A DNA stretch of 64,000 nt from Corynebacterium sp. NML130628 (GCF_001875665.1 NZ_MLAL01000018.1:1-64000), one strand, 5' to 3'. Positions 55,571 through 64,000 are shown, counted from the stretch's first letter. Translations and numbers: made by a program. Notes: generated by a model from the sequence alone, not told the origin.

Positions 55571-58201
55571 ATGCGAAAAATTGGAGCGTCCCGCGCTGCA
55601 CGCCGACGTGCAATGATCGCCGGAACCGTCATCTGTTCACTTGCGCTTAACACAGTGTCAGCGAACGCAGTCACGCCACACTACGCGGTGAACCCTGAGA
55701 GCGCTGCACAGCAACTCGACGGGAACCAGAACTGGCGTGATGCCAACGGCTCTGTCGTCCCGGCAGTAAGCCCCGAAGTTACGGAAGATGCGCGGCAAGC
55801 TATCGACCGTGACGCGATTGCAGCCGGACGTGTCACTTCCCTCGAACAAATTGAACAACAACGAGCGAAGGGCGTAGTGCAAGGCCGAGTCGTACTGGCC
55901 ACGGATGCGAACACGCTCAACGCGGCACAGCAAGGAATCGGCAACGGTTACACCGTGTACCTTCAGTGGATGGACAACACATCGCCGGCATCGCCTATCT
56001 TCTCAGCCAAAACACACACACTGGCCGACGGCACTCCTCCCGGCGAAGGCTACTTCGCGTTCGATAACCTCAACTGGATTGATGCGAAGGGCACCCTGCA
56101 CCACTTCAACCCTGAATCGGATGGGGAGCATACCCGCTACAAACTGTGGATGCGTCCCAATCAGCAAGGCCCTGCTGGCAATCCACTAGTCACACTGCGT
56201 CAAGCGCCAGGCTCCGGAGTTGGTTTTATGAACCCCGACTTCGACGGGCCGGGAGGCTCCAAGGTGATTGAGGGCTATGCTCTCACCCACGCGACTATTT
56301 ACACAGCAGAGCAGCCTTTGGCCACGGACACACCCTTCCCATTCGCTCGACCGCGCAACGATTGGCGGCTCGACGAACAAGGCCCTTCCACTGATCGGCC
56401 GCAATACTCAGTTTCAGGCAAGGTGTACTGGTCCAGTATCGACAACCTTGACGGGTTCCCACGCAAAACTGAAGGTCAGGATGGGGATGGCCACTACGTA
56501 GTCATGAGCCGGCTGAGTGAAGAGGGCGTCGAAAAGCTGAAAGAAGCCGTCGGTCAGATCTCCGATCCTGCTCAGCGCTCCCGTGCGCAGGCTGAGTATC
56601 TCAAAGAGCACCCGGATACTGTCGCCGAGACTGTGATTGGCAAAGTTGTAGACGGCAATTACACCGTGCGCTTCAAGGGGCGAATCACCGAAGAATCGCT
56701 GTATGGCTTTGTAGTCGCCGGGACGCGAAAGTCCGGCCCGACACAGCAGATACTCCCTGCCTTCTCCGGCTGGTCTGTGCCGGAATTCGGCCCCGCCGGT
56801 GAAAACTCCGTGCTTCCAGCAGCTAAGTACCATACAACTGCTACCTACGCTGCTGAAGGCGTGAACTTCGCCCTCGTTCCAGACGTCGCGGATCCCATGT
56901 TGAGCATCAGTGCTTCCGTCGGCACGCACCGTGCGAAACCAGGCGACGTGGTCCAGCCATTCGTCGAAATGGTGGCGGCGCTAGGCCAATCCGCAGACGT
57001 CGAATGGACCAACGCCGATGGTCGCCCCGACGGCGCATGCAACGACGACAACTTGAACACCTGCTCTTTTACCGTGCCTGATGACGCCAAAGATGGCTCT
57101 ATCTTCCAGGCCCGGCTCATGGTCGAAGGACAGATTGTGGCTTCGGCTCAGTTCGAAGTCGGCACGAAGGAACTCGCCGAAGACTACCAGCCACAATGGA
57201 GCAACATCACGGTTGAAGCGGGCAAGAAAGCCACCGCTCCGGCCCCTACGCTTGACGACACCCGTTCCACCACCACTGAGCGCCTCACCCCAGGCCAAGA
57301 CGTAGTATTCGCCCGTGACGCAAAAACTCCTGACTGGGTCAACGTCGTCGAAGACGGGTCACTGACTATCAACCCACCAGCCGGAATGAAAGCAGGGAAG
57401 CACAACGTCCCCGTGAAAGTGACGTACCCGGATACGTCGACAGAAACGGTGAGCGTTGCAGTAACGGTGACGGCGCCGCCAAGCGTTGTGCCGACCCCGC
57501 CGGCCAAGCCGTCTACTTCGGCTAAGCCGTCCACGTCGGCCAAGCCGTCTGCCTCTCCGAAGAAGCCGACCCCGCCGGCCAAGCCGTCTACTTCGGCTAA
57601 GCCGTCCACGTCGGCCAAGCCGTCTGCCTCTCCGAAGAAGCCGAGCCCTTCGGCTAAGCCGTCTACGTCGGCTAAACCGTCTGCCTCTGCCAATCCGTCT
57701 GCTTCGGCTAAACCGTCTGCTTCGGCCAAGCCGTCTGCTTCGGCCAAGCCGTCTGCTTCGGCTAAACCGTCTGCTTCGCCGAAGAAGCCAACCACGTCGG
57801 CACAGCCATCGACTACCTCTCGCAAGATGAAGGCACCGACCCTGGAAGCGCTTGTCGAAGGCGACACAATGCTCCGCGGCAGTGCCGATGGGGTCAACCA
57901 AAAGCTGACTGTATCGGTAACTGGTCAGAAAGATGTCACGGTACGAACCGACAAGAACCATCGCTGGAGTGTGCAGTTATCGCAGCCCCTGCGTGCGGGG
58001 GATGTCGTGAAAGTTCGTGATGCTGCGGGCAACGAAACGAGGACGACTGTTCAGGCGAAACCGACTGAAGAACCAACACCTAGTTCGTCGACGGGCAGTA
58101 TCGTTGGCATCGTGCTCGGCATCCTGGCGGCCTTGATCGGTGGCGCCGTAGCGTTCGGGCTGCACACCGGCATGCTCAAACTGCCTGGGGTGCTGCATTG
58201 A
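55571..58201 (+). CDS. Cell-surface protein with Rib-like domain, KPSxSA repeats and C-terminal membrane anchor
   Basis: An 876-residue exported protein. The signal peptide is residues 1-33 (RRRAMIAGTVICSLALNTVS, ending ANA). The large N-terminal region (35-560) is of unknown fold. A Rib/alpha-like domain with YPDTSTETVSVAVTV ends near residue 635. Residues about 641-745 are a Pro/Lys/Ser/Ala/Thr stalk built of KPSxSA units. A small beta-rich domain follows (EALVEGDTMLRGSADGVNQK), then a membrane helix (SIVGIVLGILAALIGGAVAF) near 843-866 and a short tail. There is no LPXTG sortase motif. The stalk probably crosses the mycolate envelope to display the N-terminal part. Confidence 0.85.
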   Translation: MRKIGASRAARRRAMIAGTVICSLALNTVSANAVTPHYAVNPESAAQQLDGNQNWRDANGSVVPAVSPEVTEDARQAIDRDAIAAGRVTSLEQIEQQRAKGVVQGRVVLATDANTLNAAQQGIGNGYTVYLQWMDNTSPASPIFSAKTHTLADGTPPGEGYFAFDNLNWIDAKGTLHHFNPESDGEHTRYKLWMRPNQQGPAGNPLVTLRQAPGSGVGFMNPDFDGPGGSKVIEGYALTHATIYTAEQPLATDTPFPFARPRNDWRLDEQGPSTDRPQYSVSGKVYWSSIDNLDGFPRKTEGQDGDGHYVVMSRLSEEGVEKLKEAVGQISDPAQRSRAQAEYLKEHPDTVAETVIGKVVDGNYTVRFKGRITEESLYGFVVAGTRKSGPTQQILPAFSGWSVPEFGPAGENSVLPAAKYHTTATYAAEGVNFALVPDVADPMLSISASVGTHRAKPGDVVQPFVEMVAALGQSADVEWTNADGRPDGACNDDNLNTCSFTVPDDAKDGSIFQARLMVEGQIVASAQFEVGTKELAEDYQPQWSNITVEAGKKATAPAPTLDDTRSTTTERLTPGQDVVFARDAKTPDWVNVVEDGSLTINPPAGMKAGKHNVPVKVTYPDTSTETVSVAVTVTAPPSVVPTPPAKPSTSAKPSTSAKPSASPKKPTPPAKPSTSAKPSTSAKPSASPKKPSPSAKPSTSAKPSASANPSASAKPSASAKPSASAKPSASAKPSASPKKPTTSAQPSTTSRKMKAPTLEALVEGDTMLRGSADGVNQKLTVSVTGQKDVTVRTDKNHRWSVQLSQPLRAGDVVKVRDAAGNETRTTVQAKPTEEPTPSSSTGSIVGIVLGILAALIGGAVAFGLHTGMLKLPGVLH
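57491..57790 (+). repeat. 75-bp direct duplication and 15-bp units inside the surface-protein stalk
   Basis: 57491-57565 and 57566-57640 are an exact 75-bp tandem duplication. The following bases to about 57790 are variants of a 15-bp unit coding K-P-S-(A/T)-S-A with wobble changes (aagccgtct.. and aaaccgtct..). Such arrays change copy number by slippage, so stalk length is likely variable between strains. Confidence 0.93.
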
Positions 58202-58227
58202 TGAGGTGAGGCTCTGCCATAAAACCT

Positions 58228-58276
58228 AAAAGGCAGTAACAGGACGAGGATTACTACAGTCCTGTTACTGCCTTTT
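58228..58276. terminator. Bidirectional terminator, 18-bp perfect stem
   Basis: aaaaggcagtaacaggac (58228-58245) and gtcctgttactgcctttt (58259-58276) pair perfectly over 18 bp. The A-run on one side and T-run on the other serve both the surface-protein gene and the convergent BCCT gene. Confidence 0.93.
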
Positions 58277-58317
58277 GTGCTGACGGCACTGCCTGTGTTG
58301 TTGAGTGTGGCGCCCAG

Positions 58318-60207
58318 CTAGTCCTTCTTGGACTTGGCTTCCGAACCAACCCCCGAACCAGACTCCGAATCAGTGTCGTTGCTGTCAGGGGTCTCTGGCT
58401 CGTAGCCGTCGGCCCAGGTGCCGGTTTCGTAGTCGTAGCCGACGTTTTCGCCGTCTTCGTTGGTGCGCTGGTACCAGTCGGTGACGTGGGCGGCGGTGGA
58501 GTCGAAGTCCGCGCCGGCGCCCTTGCCTTCGTCGGCTTGGTTGACGGTGAGTTCGAAGTCGTCGCCGTATTCTTCGAGGCCCTTGATGACGGCGGCGCGC
58601 ATTGCGGATCGCGCGTAGGTGTTGCGGATCGCGAGAGGGTCGGTGGACAGGTCTCGGAGGAATGCGACGCCGATGAAGATCAGGATGGCGGAGAACGGCA
58701 GCGCGGAGAGGATCGTGAGGGATTGCAGGCCGGAGAGGGCGTCTTCGCCGCCGGTCAGGAGCATGACGACGGCGATGCCCATCATGCACGCACCCCAGAA
58801 TAGGACGATCGGTTTCTTTGGCGCCGGGTCGCCCTTGGAGGACATGGTGCCCATGACGACGGAGGCGGAGTCGGCTGAGGTGATGAAGAAGATGGAGAGG
58901 ATGACGATCAAGAGGGCGGAGGTGAGGCCGTAGAGGGGGAGCTGCTCGAACATGGCGTAGAGGACGCTTTCGGTGGAGCTGGTGCCGTCGAAACCTGGGA
59001 TGTTGTCTCGGTTGAAGGAGATGGTGGTGCCACCGAAGATGGTGAACGCGAGGATGAGCACGGTGGTCGGCACGACGATGGTGACGATGGTGAATTGTCG
59101 GATGGTGCGGCCGCGGGAGATGCGGGCGATGAACATGCCGACGAACGGGGTCCAGGCGATCCACCATGCCCAGTAGAAGGCGGTCCAGGCCGCCTGGAAG
59201 TCGAGTGTTTCTTGGCCCCAGGTCAGTGAGCGGGACGCCATGTCCATGTACTTGTCGACGTACGCGATGGCGCCGGACGGGAGGAGGTTCGTGAGGAACA
59301 GGGTCGGGCCGGTGACGAACACAAAGAAGATCGCGCCGAGCGTCAGGGTGATGTTGATGTTGGAGAGGATGCGCACGCCCTTGGAAACGCCGGAGACGGC
59401 GGAGATCATGAAGCCGGTGGATAGCAGCATGACGATGCCGATGAGCACACCTGTGGACACCTCGATGCCACCGACGATGGAAACGCCCTCGGTGATCTGT
59501 AGCGCTGCGACGCCGAGAGAGGCCGCGGTGCCAAAGAGGGTGGCAACGATCGCGAGGATGTCGACGAGCTTGTCGGTCCATGCACCTTTACCCTTGGTCA
59601 GGGGGGTGAATACGGAGGACAGGAGGGAGACGCGGCCGCGGCGATACGTCGAGTAGGCGAGCGCACCGCCGACGAGCGCGTAGGCCGACCATGGTGAAAC
59701 GCCCCAGTGGAAGTGGGACTGCGCCATCGCTTGGTGGAGGGCTTCGGGGGTTTCGGCGTCGACAGTCAGTGGTGGTGGGGTGATGTAGTGGCTGAGTGGT
59801 TCGGAGGGGCCGAAGAAGAAGATGCCGACGCCAATACCTGCGGCGAACATCATGGCGATCCAGGAGAAGAAGGAGTACTCCGGCTCCTCGTCGTCCTTGC
59901 CGAGTTTGATAGTGCCAAAGCGTGAGAACGCGATGACGAGCATCAGGACGACGCAGCCGGACATGATGATGTTAAACAGCCAACCGAAATTGTACATGCC
60001 CCAGTTCAGTGCGTTGCCGGCTACTTCGCCGACGGTATCTGGTGCGGCGATGCCCCAAATGATGAACGCGACGATGAGCACCGCGGTGACACCGAAGACG
60101 AGCTTGTCCACCCCGAATCGGTTGCGTTGTTCTTCCACGCTGATCCCGGGGACGAGCCCGGGGTGCATGTCGTCGGGATAGGCGGGTGCAGCATTGGTGC
60201 TGGACAT
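58318..60207 (-). CDS. BCCT-family compatible-solute transporter (betaine/choline/carnitine type)
   Basis: A 629-residue transporter with about 12 membrane helices. The family signature is visible around AWTAFYWAWWIAWTPFVGMF and the RISRGRTIRQFTIV loop. The GIGVGIFFFGPSEPLSHYIT segment lies at the start of TM3. The C-terminal 30 residues are acidic/Ser-rich (SNDTDSESGSGVGSEAKSKK), unlike the basic osmosensor tail of C. glutamicum BetP, so osmoregulation may differ. AAGGAG precedes ATG 60207. It imports glycine betaine or a related solute, probably driven by Na+. Confidence 0.92.
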   Translation of the reverse strand: MSSTNAAPAYPDDMHPGLVPGISVEEQRNRFGVDKLVFGVTAVLIVAFIIWGIAAPDTVGEVAGNALNWGMYNFGWLFNIIMSGCVVLMLVIAFSRFGTIKLGKDDEEPEYSFFSWIAMMFAAGIGVGIFFFGPSEPLSHYITPPPLTVDAETPEALHQAMAQSHFHWGVSPWSAYALVGGALAYSTYRRGRVSLLSSVFTPLTKGKGAWTDKLVDILAIVATLFGTAASLGVAALQITEGVSIVGGIEVSTGVLIGIVMLLSTGFMISAVSGVSKGVRILSNINITLTLGAIFFVFVTGPTLFLTNLLPSGAIAYVDKYMDMASRSLTWGQETLDFQAAWTAFYWAWWIAWTPFVGMFIARISRGRTIRQFTIVTIVVPTTVLILAFTIFGGTTISFNRDNIPGFDGTSSTESVLYAMFEQLPLYGLTSALLIVILSIFFITSADSASVVMGTMSSKGDPAPKKPIVLFWGACMMGIAVVMLLTGGEDALSGLQSLTILSALPFSAILIFIGVAFLRDLSTDPLAIRNTYARSAMRAAVIKGLEEYGDDFELTVNQADEGKGAGADFDSTAAHVTDWYQRTNEDGENVGYDYETGTWADGYEPETPDSNDTDSESGSGVGSEAKSKKD

Positions 60208-60234
60208 GAGGTGCTCCTTGCGATTGTGAGTCTC

Positions 60235-61008
60235 TTAGTTAACCGCATCCGGGACGATATGGCTAGTTGGGTCCGGACGTTTTCGGCGGTTGATAGTCAG
60301 GAGGAGCAGCGTCGTACCGATGGTGAACGCGGAGGAAAACGCGAGGTCAACCCAATCAAGTTCGGTAGGGCTGGCGTCGGGTTCGATGAAGAAAACAGAG
60401 ATATTATTAAACGCGTGCATCACCACTGCGGCCTCGAGTCCGCCGGTGTACCAGACAAGGGCGGAGACGCAGATGGTGAACACGAGGATGTCGGTCAACC
60501 CGATCCAGTTGTACTCGTGCAACGCCACGAATGGGATGACCGGGACCGCGTACGCCACCCACGGCGAGCGCACCCACGTGCCGACGATCTGGGGGATAGC
60601 GCCACGGAACATGAACTCTTCCGCTGCTGCCTGAAACGGCGTGATGAGCACGTACATCAGCAGGATTGGCGTGAGGTCGATGTCTTCCCACGGCGTGGTC
60701 AGGCCGAACAGCACCAGCATGACCAGGCTGCTGCGAAGCACGATTGGCCAGCGCACGCGGCCCGCCACGCTGACGAGCAGCGCCGGATCGCGTCCGGCCA
60801 CCCGTGCTGCGAGGAACGCCGCCGGCAGCGTCAGCGCAAGGCTGAGCACGATGGCGAGCTGGGATTCCATGTCACCGGTGGCGTCCAGGAAGAAGAAGGC
60901 AGCCAGCGTCAGCGTGAGGAAGAACGCTACGAGCAGCAGCGCCTCTATGAGCGCGCGCCACCACGGCCGTTCAGCGGCGAGGAGGTGGTACTCAAGGCAG
61001 GGCTGCAA
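60235..61008 (-). CDS. CPBP-family intramembrane metalloprotease
   Basis: A 257-residue membrane protein with about eight helices. The family motifs are present: AAAEEFMFRGAIPQIVG (Glu-Glu and Arg), PFVALHEYNWIG (His) and VMHAFNNISVFF (His/Asn). These form the CAAX-protease/bacteriocin-processing active site. Its substrate is unknown. The start is TTG 61008, overlapping the mutarotase stop by 17 nt, so the two are translationally coupled. The third motif uses H-E-Y-N rather than the usual H-x3-N spacing. Confidence 0.87.
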   Translation of the reverse strand: MQPCLEYHLLAAERPWWRALIEALLLVAFFLTLTLAAFFFLDATGDMESQLAIVLSLALTLPAAFLAARVAGRDPALLVSVAGRVRWPIVLRSSLVMLVLFGLTTPWEDIDLTPILLMYVLITPFQAAAEEFMFRGAIPQIVGTWVRSPWVAYAVPVIPFVALHEYNWIGLTDILVFTICVSALVWYTGGLEAAVVMHAFNNISVFFIEPDASPTELDWVDLAFSSAFTIGTTLLLLTINRRKRPDPTSHIVPDAVN

Positions 61009-61651
61009 CGGCGACCTCCAACGCGATGTTCGCGGAAGCGCCAGGCAGCAGTGTCACGCCACGGCGGTCTTCGCCGAGTAGGGCGGGTTCCACGCAGACG
61101 AAGTGGGCCCAGTCGTCATCGCCGAGATCGTCGGCTTCGCGGCACACGTCGGGGCCCGGGTTCCACACCACGAGGTGGTCGGTGCCGGTGCAGGTAAACG
61201 TGAGCTCGCGGGTGGCGTCGCGGAGGACGGCGCTGGTCGCCCCGGCAATCACGGCGTCGGTCTCCTTGCCAAAGCGCAGCGATCCCTCCACCGTCTTCAA
61301 CTCGCCGTCGGTTTTGTCGAGGAAGCGGGAGCCGTCGACACCCGAGAGTTCCGCTGTCGCCGCGTCGCAGGCCCAGTAGGGGTGCAGTGCGATCTGGACG
61401 GGCCGCGGGGTGGACGCGCCGTTGGTGATGGTCAGTTCGAAGCGCGAGCGGGCGTCGTCAAGCTGGGTGCGGAAGACGAGGTGGAAGTTGTCGTGGCTCA
61501 CGCGCATCGTGTCGCCGTCGTGTTGCCACTCGAGGCTGGTTGCCCAGCCGTGCATCTGCTCGCCGAGAGTTTGTGCGAACCACGGAGCGACAACTGGGAT
61601 TCCTCCGTGGGCCGGACTGTGCTGGGAATGAAAAAACAGTGGTTGCGTCAC
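60992..61651 (-). CDS. D-hexose-6-phosphate mutarotase (aldose 1-epimerase family)
   Basis: About 219 residues. HGGIPVVAPWFAQTLGE near residues 14-30, the ALHPYWACDAA segment with a catalytic His, and the HFVCVEPALLGEDRRG end with catalytic Glu match the YeaD-type mutarotase. It interconverts alpha and beta glucose/galactose-6-phosphate. I place the start at GTG 61651 because TAGCAT (minus, 61660-61665) lies 8 nt upstream; TTG 61660 is the alternative. It is divergent from the peptidase-like gene. Confidence 0.86.
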   Translation of the reverse strand: MTQPLFFHSQHSPAHGGIPVVAPWFAQTLGEQMHGWATSLEWQHDGDTMRVSHDNFHLVFRTQLDDARSRFELTITNGASTPRPVQIALHPYWACDAATAELSGVDGSRFLDKTDGELKTVEGSLRFGKETDAVIAGATSAVLRDATRELTFTCTGTDHLVVWNPGPDVCREADDLGDDDWAHFVCVEPALLGEDRRGVTLLPGASANIALEVAVAALP

Positions 61652-61659
61652 GGCTCCCA

Positions 61660-61680
61660 ATGCTAGTGGGGGTATAGCAT
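61660..61680. promoter_or_regulatory. Divergent back-to-back -10 boxes ATGCTA/TAGCAT
   Basis: atgcta (61660-61665; TAGCAT on the minus strand) is 8 nt before the mutarotase GTG 61651. TAGCAT (61675-61680) is 7 nt before ATG 61688. The two boxes form a 6-bp inverted repeat with a 9-nt spacer, a symmetrical divergent promoter. Confidence 0.45.
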
Positions 61681-61687
61681 GAGGGCC

Positions 61688-62902
61688 ATGTCTCTGTTTG
61701 CTTCCCCGTTACACTGCGTTGATGTCCCCTTCGAGCGCGAAGGCATGCAGCTGTTCGCGCGCATCGTGCGCAGCGCCACGACCGCGAAGGACGCACCGGC
61801 GTTGCTCTTCCTCCAGGGCGGCCCGGGCTTCCCGAGCCCGCGCGAGCGCTTCGAGTGGATTGAGTACGCCACCAAGCGCGGCTACCAAGTGGTGCTGCTG
61901 GATCAGCGCGGCACGGGCCGCTCCTCCCGCATCGATCGCGCCATGCTTGACGACGCCACCATCGACTTCACCTGCCTCCGTGCCGACGCCATCGTGGACG
62001 ACGCGGAAGCACTGCGCCACACACTGGGGCTGGCGCAGTGGGACGTGCTGGGCCAGTCCTTCGGCGGGTTCTGCCTAGTGCACTACATGCTGCGCTACCC
62101 GGAGTCGCTGCGTGCGGCGCTGTTTACGGGTGGGTTGCCCTCGATCAGCAGGGGCGTGGACGAGGTGTACGAGGCGACGTTCGCCACCGTGCGGGCCCGC
62201 CACGAGGAGCTCTTCAACGCAGTGCCGTGGGCGCAGGAGCGCATCGCGGAGGTGTGCGAGCACCTCGAGCAGCGCGAGGAGTTCCTGCCAACCGGGGAGC
62301 GGCTGAGTGCGCGGCGCTTCCGGACCATCGGCACGCTGTTGGGGCAGGAGGGCGGCGCGGGCACGATCGCGACGCTGCTCGAGGCCCCCTTCCACCCGAA
62401 CGGTGCGATGCGCACGGACGTGCTTGCACAGATCGGCGCGCTGGTCAGCTACGAGTCCGGCCCGCTCTACGGGGTGATCCACGAATCCATCTACGGCGGT
62501 ACCGTGCCGGGCGCGACCGCGTGGTCGGCGCAGCGCGTCGCCGAGCGCACTCCCGGCTTCGGCGCCGACGAAGGGCTGCTCACCGGTGAGCACGTCTTCC
62601 CGTTCCAATTCGACGAGGACCCGGCACTGCGCCCCTTCAAGCAGGCGGCGCACGAGCTGGCGGCCAAGGACGACTGGCCAAACCTCTACGCAGGCGCTGC
62701 GGGGTTCAACGCGGCCGACCACGGCATTCGGACCGCGGCGGCCGTCTATACGCAGGATATGTACGTGCCGCGCCAGTTCTCCCTCGAGACCGCCGAGGCG
62801 CTCGGCATCAACGTGTGGGAAAACGAGCACATGCAGCACGACGGGCTGCGTAAACACGGCGAGGCCGTGCTGGGTGCGCTGTTAGAAATCGTAGGCGTCT
62901 AG
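61688..62902 (+). CDS. pip: Alpha/beta hydrolase, prolyl iminopeptidase (S33) family
   Basis: About 404 residues. N-terminal LLFLQGGPGFPSPRERFEWI has the oxyanion HGGPG-type motif (here QGGPG); the nucleophile elbow is DVLGQSFGGFCLVHYMLRYP and the catalytic His lies in NEHMQHDGLRKH. Length and cap domain (GEEL-type insertions between 200 and 300) fit the S33 group that removes N-terminal proline; specificity is not certain. ATG 61688 has TAGCAT 7 nt upstream. It overlaps ribokinase tail to tail by 21 nt. Confidence 0.83.
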   Translation: MSLFASPLHCVDVPFEREGMQLFARIVRSATTAKDAPALLFLQGGPGFPSPRERFEWIEYATKRGYQVVLLDQRGTGRSSRIDRAMLDDATIDFTCLRADAIVDDAEALRHTLGLAQWDVLGQSFGGFCLVHYMLRYPESLRAALFTGGLPSISRGVDEVYEATFATVRARHEELFNAVPWAQERIAEVCEHLEQREEFLPTGERLSARRFRTIGTLLGQEGGAGTIATLLEAPFHPNGAMRTDVLAQIGALVSYESGPLYGVIHESIYGGTVPGATAWSAQRVAERTPGFGADEGLLTGEHVFPFQFDEDPALRPFKQAAHELAAKDDWPNLYAGAAGFNAADHGIRTAAAVYTQDMYVPRQFSLETAEALGINVWENEHMQHDGLRKHGEAVLGALLEIVGV

Positions 62903-63790
62903 CTCGGCGGCGCTCGGGTAGGAGGGCTGGGCACCCGGCTTGGTCACCGCGATTGCGCCGACCTTCGCCGCGACCTTCGCGGCCTCATCCAGCGTGTCGC
63001 CCTCGACGAGTCGGTGGCACAGCGCGCCGGCGAACGCGTCGCCAGCGCCGACGGTGTCGACGGCCTCCACACGCGGCGTATCCACCGGGCGCAAGCCCTC
63101 CGCGTCGGCGATGAGCGCTCCGGCCGCGCCGAGGGTGAGCACGACGGAGGCGAAGCCGGCGTCGAGAAGCTGCTGGGCGAGCTGCTCCGGGGTTTCCTGC
63201 GGGGAGACGCCGAGCTGCTCGAGGATGAGGCCGGCCTCGTGCTCGTTGGCGAGCAGCGGGTCGGCGGCGAGCAGTGCTGCGCGGTCCACCTCCACGACGG
63301 GGGCAAGGTTGACCACGACGCGCGCACCGTGGGCCTGTGCCAACTCGACCGCCTTGGCGAAGCCGTCCGCGGGGATCTCGCCCTGCAGCAACACGAGCGA
63401 GGCGTCCTCGATGGCGGCGACGTGGCGGTCAACGTGGTTCGCGTCCACCTCGGCGTTCGCGCCGGGCACGACCAGGACGGTGTTCTCGCCGTCGGCGGCC
63501 ACGGTGATCACGGCCAGGCCGGTGACCTCCTCTTTCTGCTCGACGTGGGTGAGGTCCACGCCCGCGACCTCCAGGAGCGCGAGCGCCGGCGCCGCGTTCG
63601 AGTCTTTGCCCACCGCGCCGACCAGCGCCACATGCGCGCCCAGCTTCGCGGCTGCGCACGCCTGGTTGGCACCCTTGCCTCCGGCGGTGAGCCCGCCGCC
63701 TTCGCCCAGTAGGGTTTCGCCCGGGTTAGGGTGGCGGGCAACGTTGACGGTGAGGTCTGCGTTAATGGAACCAACTACTACGATCTTCAT
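62882..63790 (-). CDS. rbsK: Ribokinase (PfkB family)
   Basis: A 302-residue sugar kinase making ribose-5-phosphate from ribose. N-terminal VVVGSINADLTVNVARHPNP, the substrate glycines GGGLTAGGKGANQACAA and the C-terminal catalytic motif VDTVGAGDAFAGALCH (Asp as base) are all conserved. The ABC-transporter gene ends 18 nt upstream on the same strand. ATG 63790 has TACTGT (minus, 63799-63804) 8 nt upstream, so it may also be expressed alone. Ribokinase feeds the same pool as RpiB encoded earlier in the window. Confidence 0.94.
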   Translation of the reverse strand: MKIVVVGSINADLTVNVARHPNPGETLLGEGGGLTAGGKGANQACAAAKLGAHVALVGAVGKDSNAAPALALLEVAGVDLTHVEQKEEVTGLAVITVAADGENTVLVVPGANAEVDANHVDRHVAAIEDASLVLLQGEIPADGFAKAVELAQAHGARVVVNLAPVVEVDRAALLAADPLLANEHEAGLILEQLGVSPQETPEQLAQQLLDAGFASVVLTLGAAGALIADAEGLRPVDTPRVEAVDTVGAGDAFAGALCHRLVEGDTLDEAAKVAAKVGAIAVTKPGAQPSYPSAAELDAYDF

Positions 63791-63798
63791 ACCCACCC

Positions 63799-63804
63799 AC
63801 AGTA
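63799..63804 (-). promoter_or_regulatory. -10-like TACTGT before rbsK
   Basis: TACTGT (minus) lies 8 nt before ATG 63790 without Shine-Dalgarno. Confidence 0.4.
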
Positions 63805-63808
63805 GCGT

Positions 63809-64000
63809 CTAAAACATGCTGTCGATGAGGCGCCGCGTGTATTCGTGCTGCGGATTGCGCAGGACGTCCTGCGTGCGGCCCTCCTCCACGATTTCGCCCT
63901 CGTGCATCACGATCGTGCGAGGGCACAGCGCGCGCACCACGCCGAGGTCGTGGGAGACGAACACGAGGGTGGAGGCGAGCTCGTCGAGCAGGGTGAGCAC
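63809..64000 (-). CDS. ABC transporter ATP-binding protein, C-terminal part (runs off window)
   Basis: 63 residues of the C-terminus are visible; the gene continues beyond 64000. LVFVSHDLGVVRALC is the H-loop region and PRTIVMHEGEIVEEGRTQDV with NPQHEYTRRLIDSM is typical of oligopeptide/dipeptide (OppD/OppF, DppD/DppF) ATPases. Nothing more can be said about substrate. It is followed 18 nt later by rbsK. Confidence 0.85.
   Translation of the reverse strand: MLTLLDELASTLVFVSHDLGVVRALCPRTIVMHEGEIVEEGRTQDVLRNPQHEYTRRLIDSMF

Noticed and set aside
57491..57790. Mobile-element or IS repeat
   Set aside because: The repeats are in frame inside a surface-protein stalk, with no transposase or terminal inverted repeats.

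Overview
The window is a GC-rich actinobacterial chromosome segment, most likely from the genus Corynebacterium (species not determined). The case rests on gene content and order. Many blocks follow the order known from Mycobacterium tuberculosis and corynebacteria: ssb paralogue-ettA-thioesterase-glbO; pepN-DsbA-like (Rv2466c-like)-rpiB; tig-clpP1-clpP2-(MFS)-clpX; valS-folC-DUF4233-ndk-rne-rplU-rpmA-obgE-proB-proA; nadD-rsfS-gpgP-degV-comEA-comEC-holA-rpsT-lepA. A cutinase-like secreted hydrolase, a mycothiol-type DsbA homologue and an RNase E with an IF2-like N-terminus fit the same group. Most of the window is core genome.

Layout. 1-971 has no convincing gene; it holds a 24-bp tandem repeat and a perfect 13-bp inverted repeat. 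972-7063 carries a CopD/CtaG fusion, an SSB paralogue, EttA, a thioesterase, an unknown protein and truncated haemoglobin O. 7047-13554 has MscS, a GntR/UTRA regulator, aminopeptidase N, the DsbA-like protein, RpiB and an aldo/keto reductase. 13565-16829 is an ETF operon (etfB-etfA) translationally coupled to a cytochrome b-like membrane protein with three RRGLPR-type repeats. 17860-21000 has two tRNAs, trigger factor and the ClpP1/ClpP2 pair. 21157-25857 is a decayed island (broken MFS gene, Ser-rich lipoprotein, PcaD-like hydrolase) followed by clpX and a TetR gene. 26108-42681 is the mdh/valS/folC/ndk/rne/rplU/rpmA/obgE/proB/proA block. 42767-55228 holds cutinase, NAD synthesis, ribosome silencing, competence and replication genes plus lepA. 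55571-64000 is more accessory: a Pro/Lys/Ser/Ala-repeat surface protein, a BCCT transporter, a CPBP protease, a mutarotase, a peptidase-like hydrolase, ribokinase and the end of an ABC transporter gene.

How the genes work together. The core set covers protein folding and turnover (tig, clpP1P2, clpX, pepN), translation (ettA, valS, rplU, rpmA, obgE, rsfS, rpsT, lepA), RNA decay (rne), proline synthesis (proB, proA), folate (folC), NAD (nadD), DNA uptake and replication (comEA, comEC, holA) and redox (ETF, glbO, DsbA-like). Two patterns stand out. Many genes have a TANNNT -10-like hexamer 6-9 nt before the start codon and no Shine-Dalgarno, as expected for leaderless mRNAs; this settles several start codons. 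The least explained locus is the etfB-etfA-cytochrome b operon, a possible membrane exit for ETF electrons. I found no CRISPR array, prophage, complete insertion sequence or rRNA operon.
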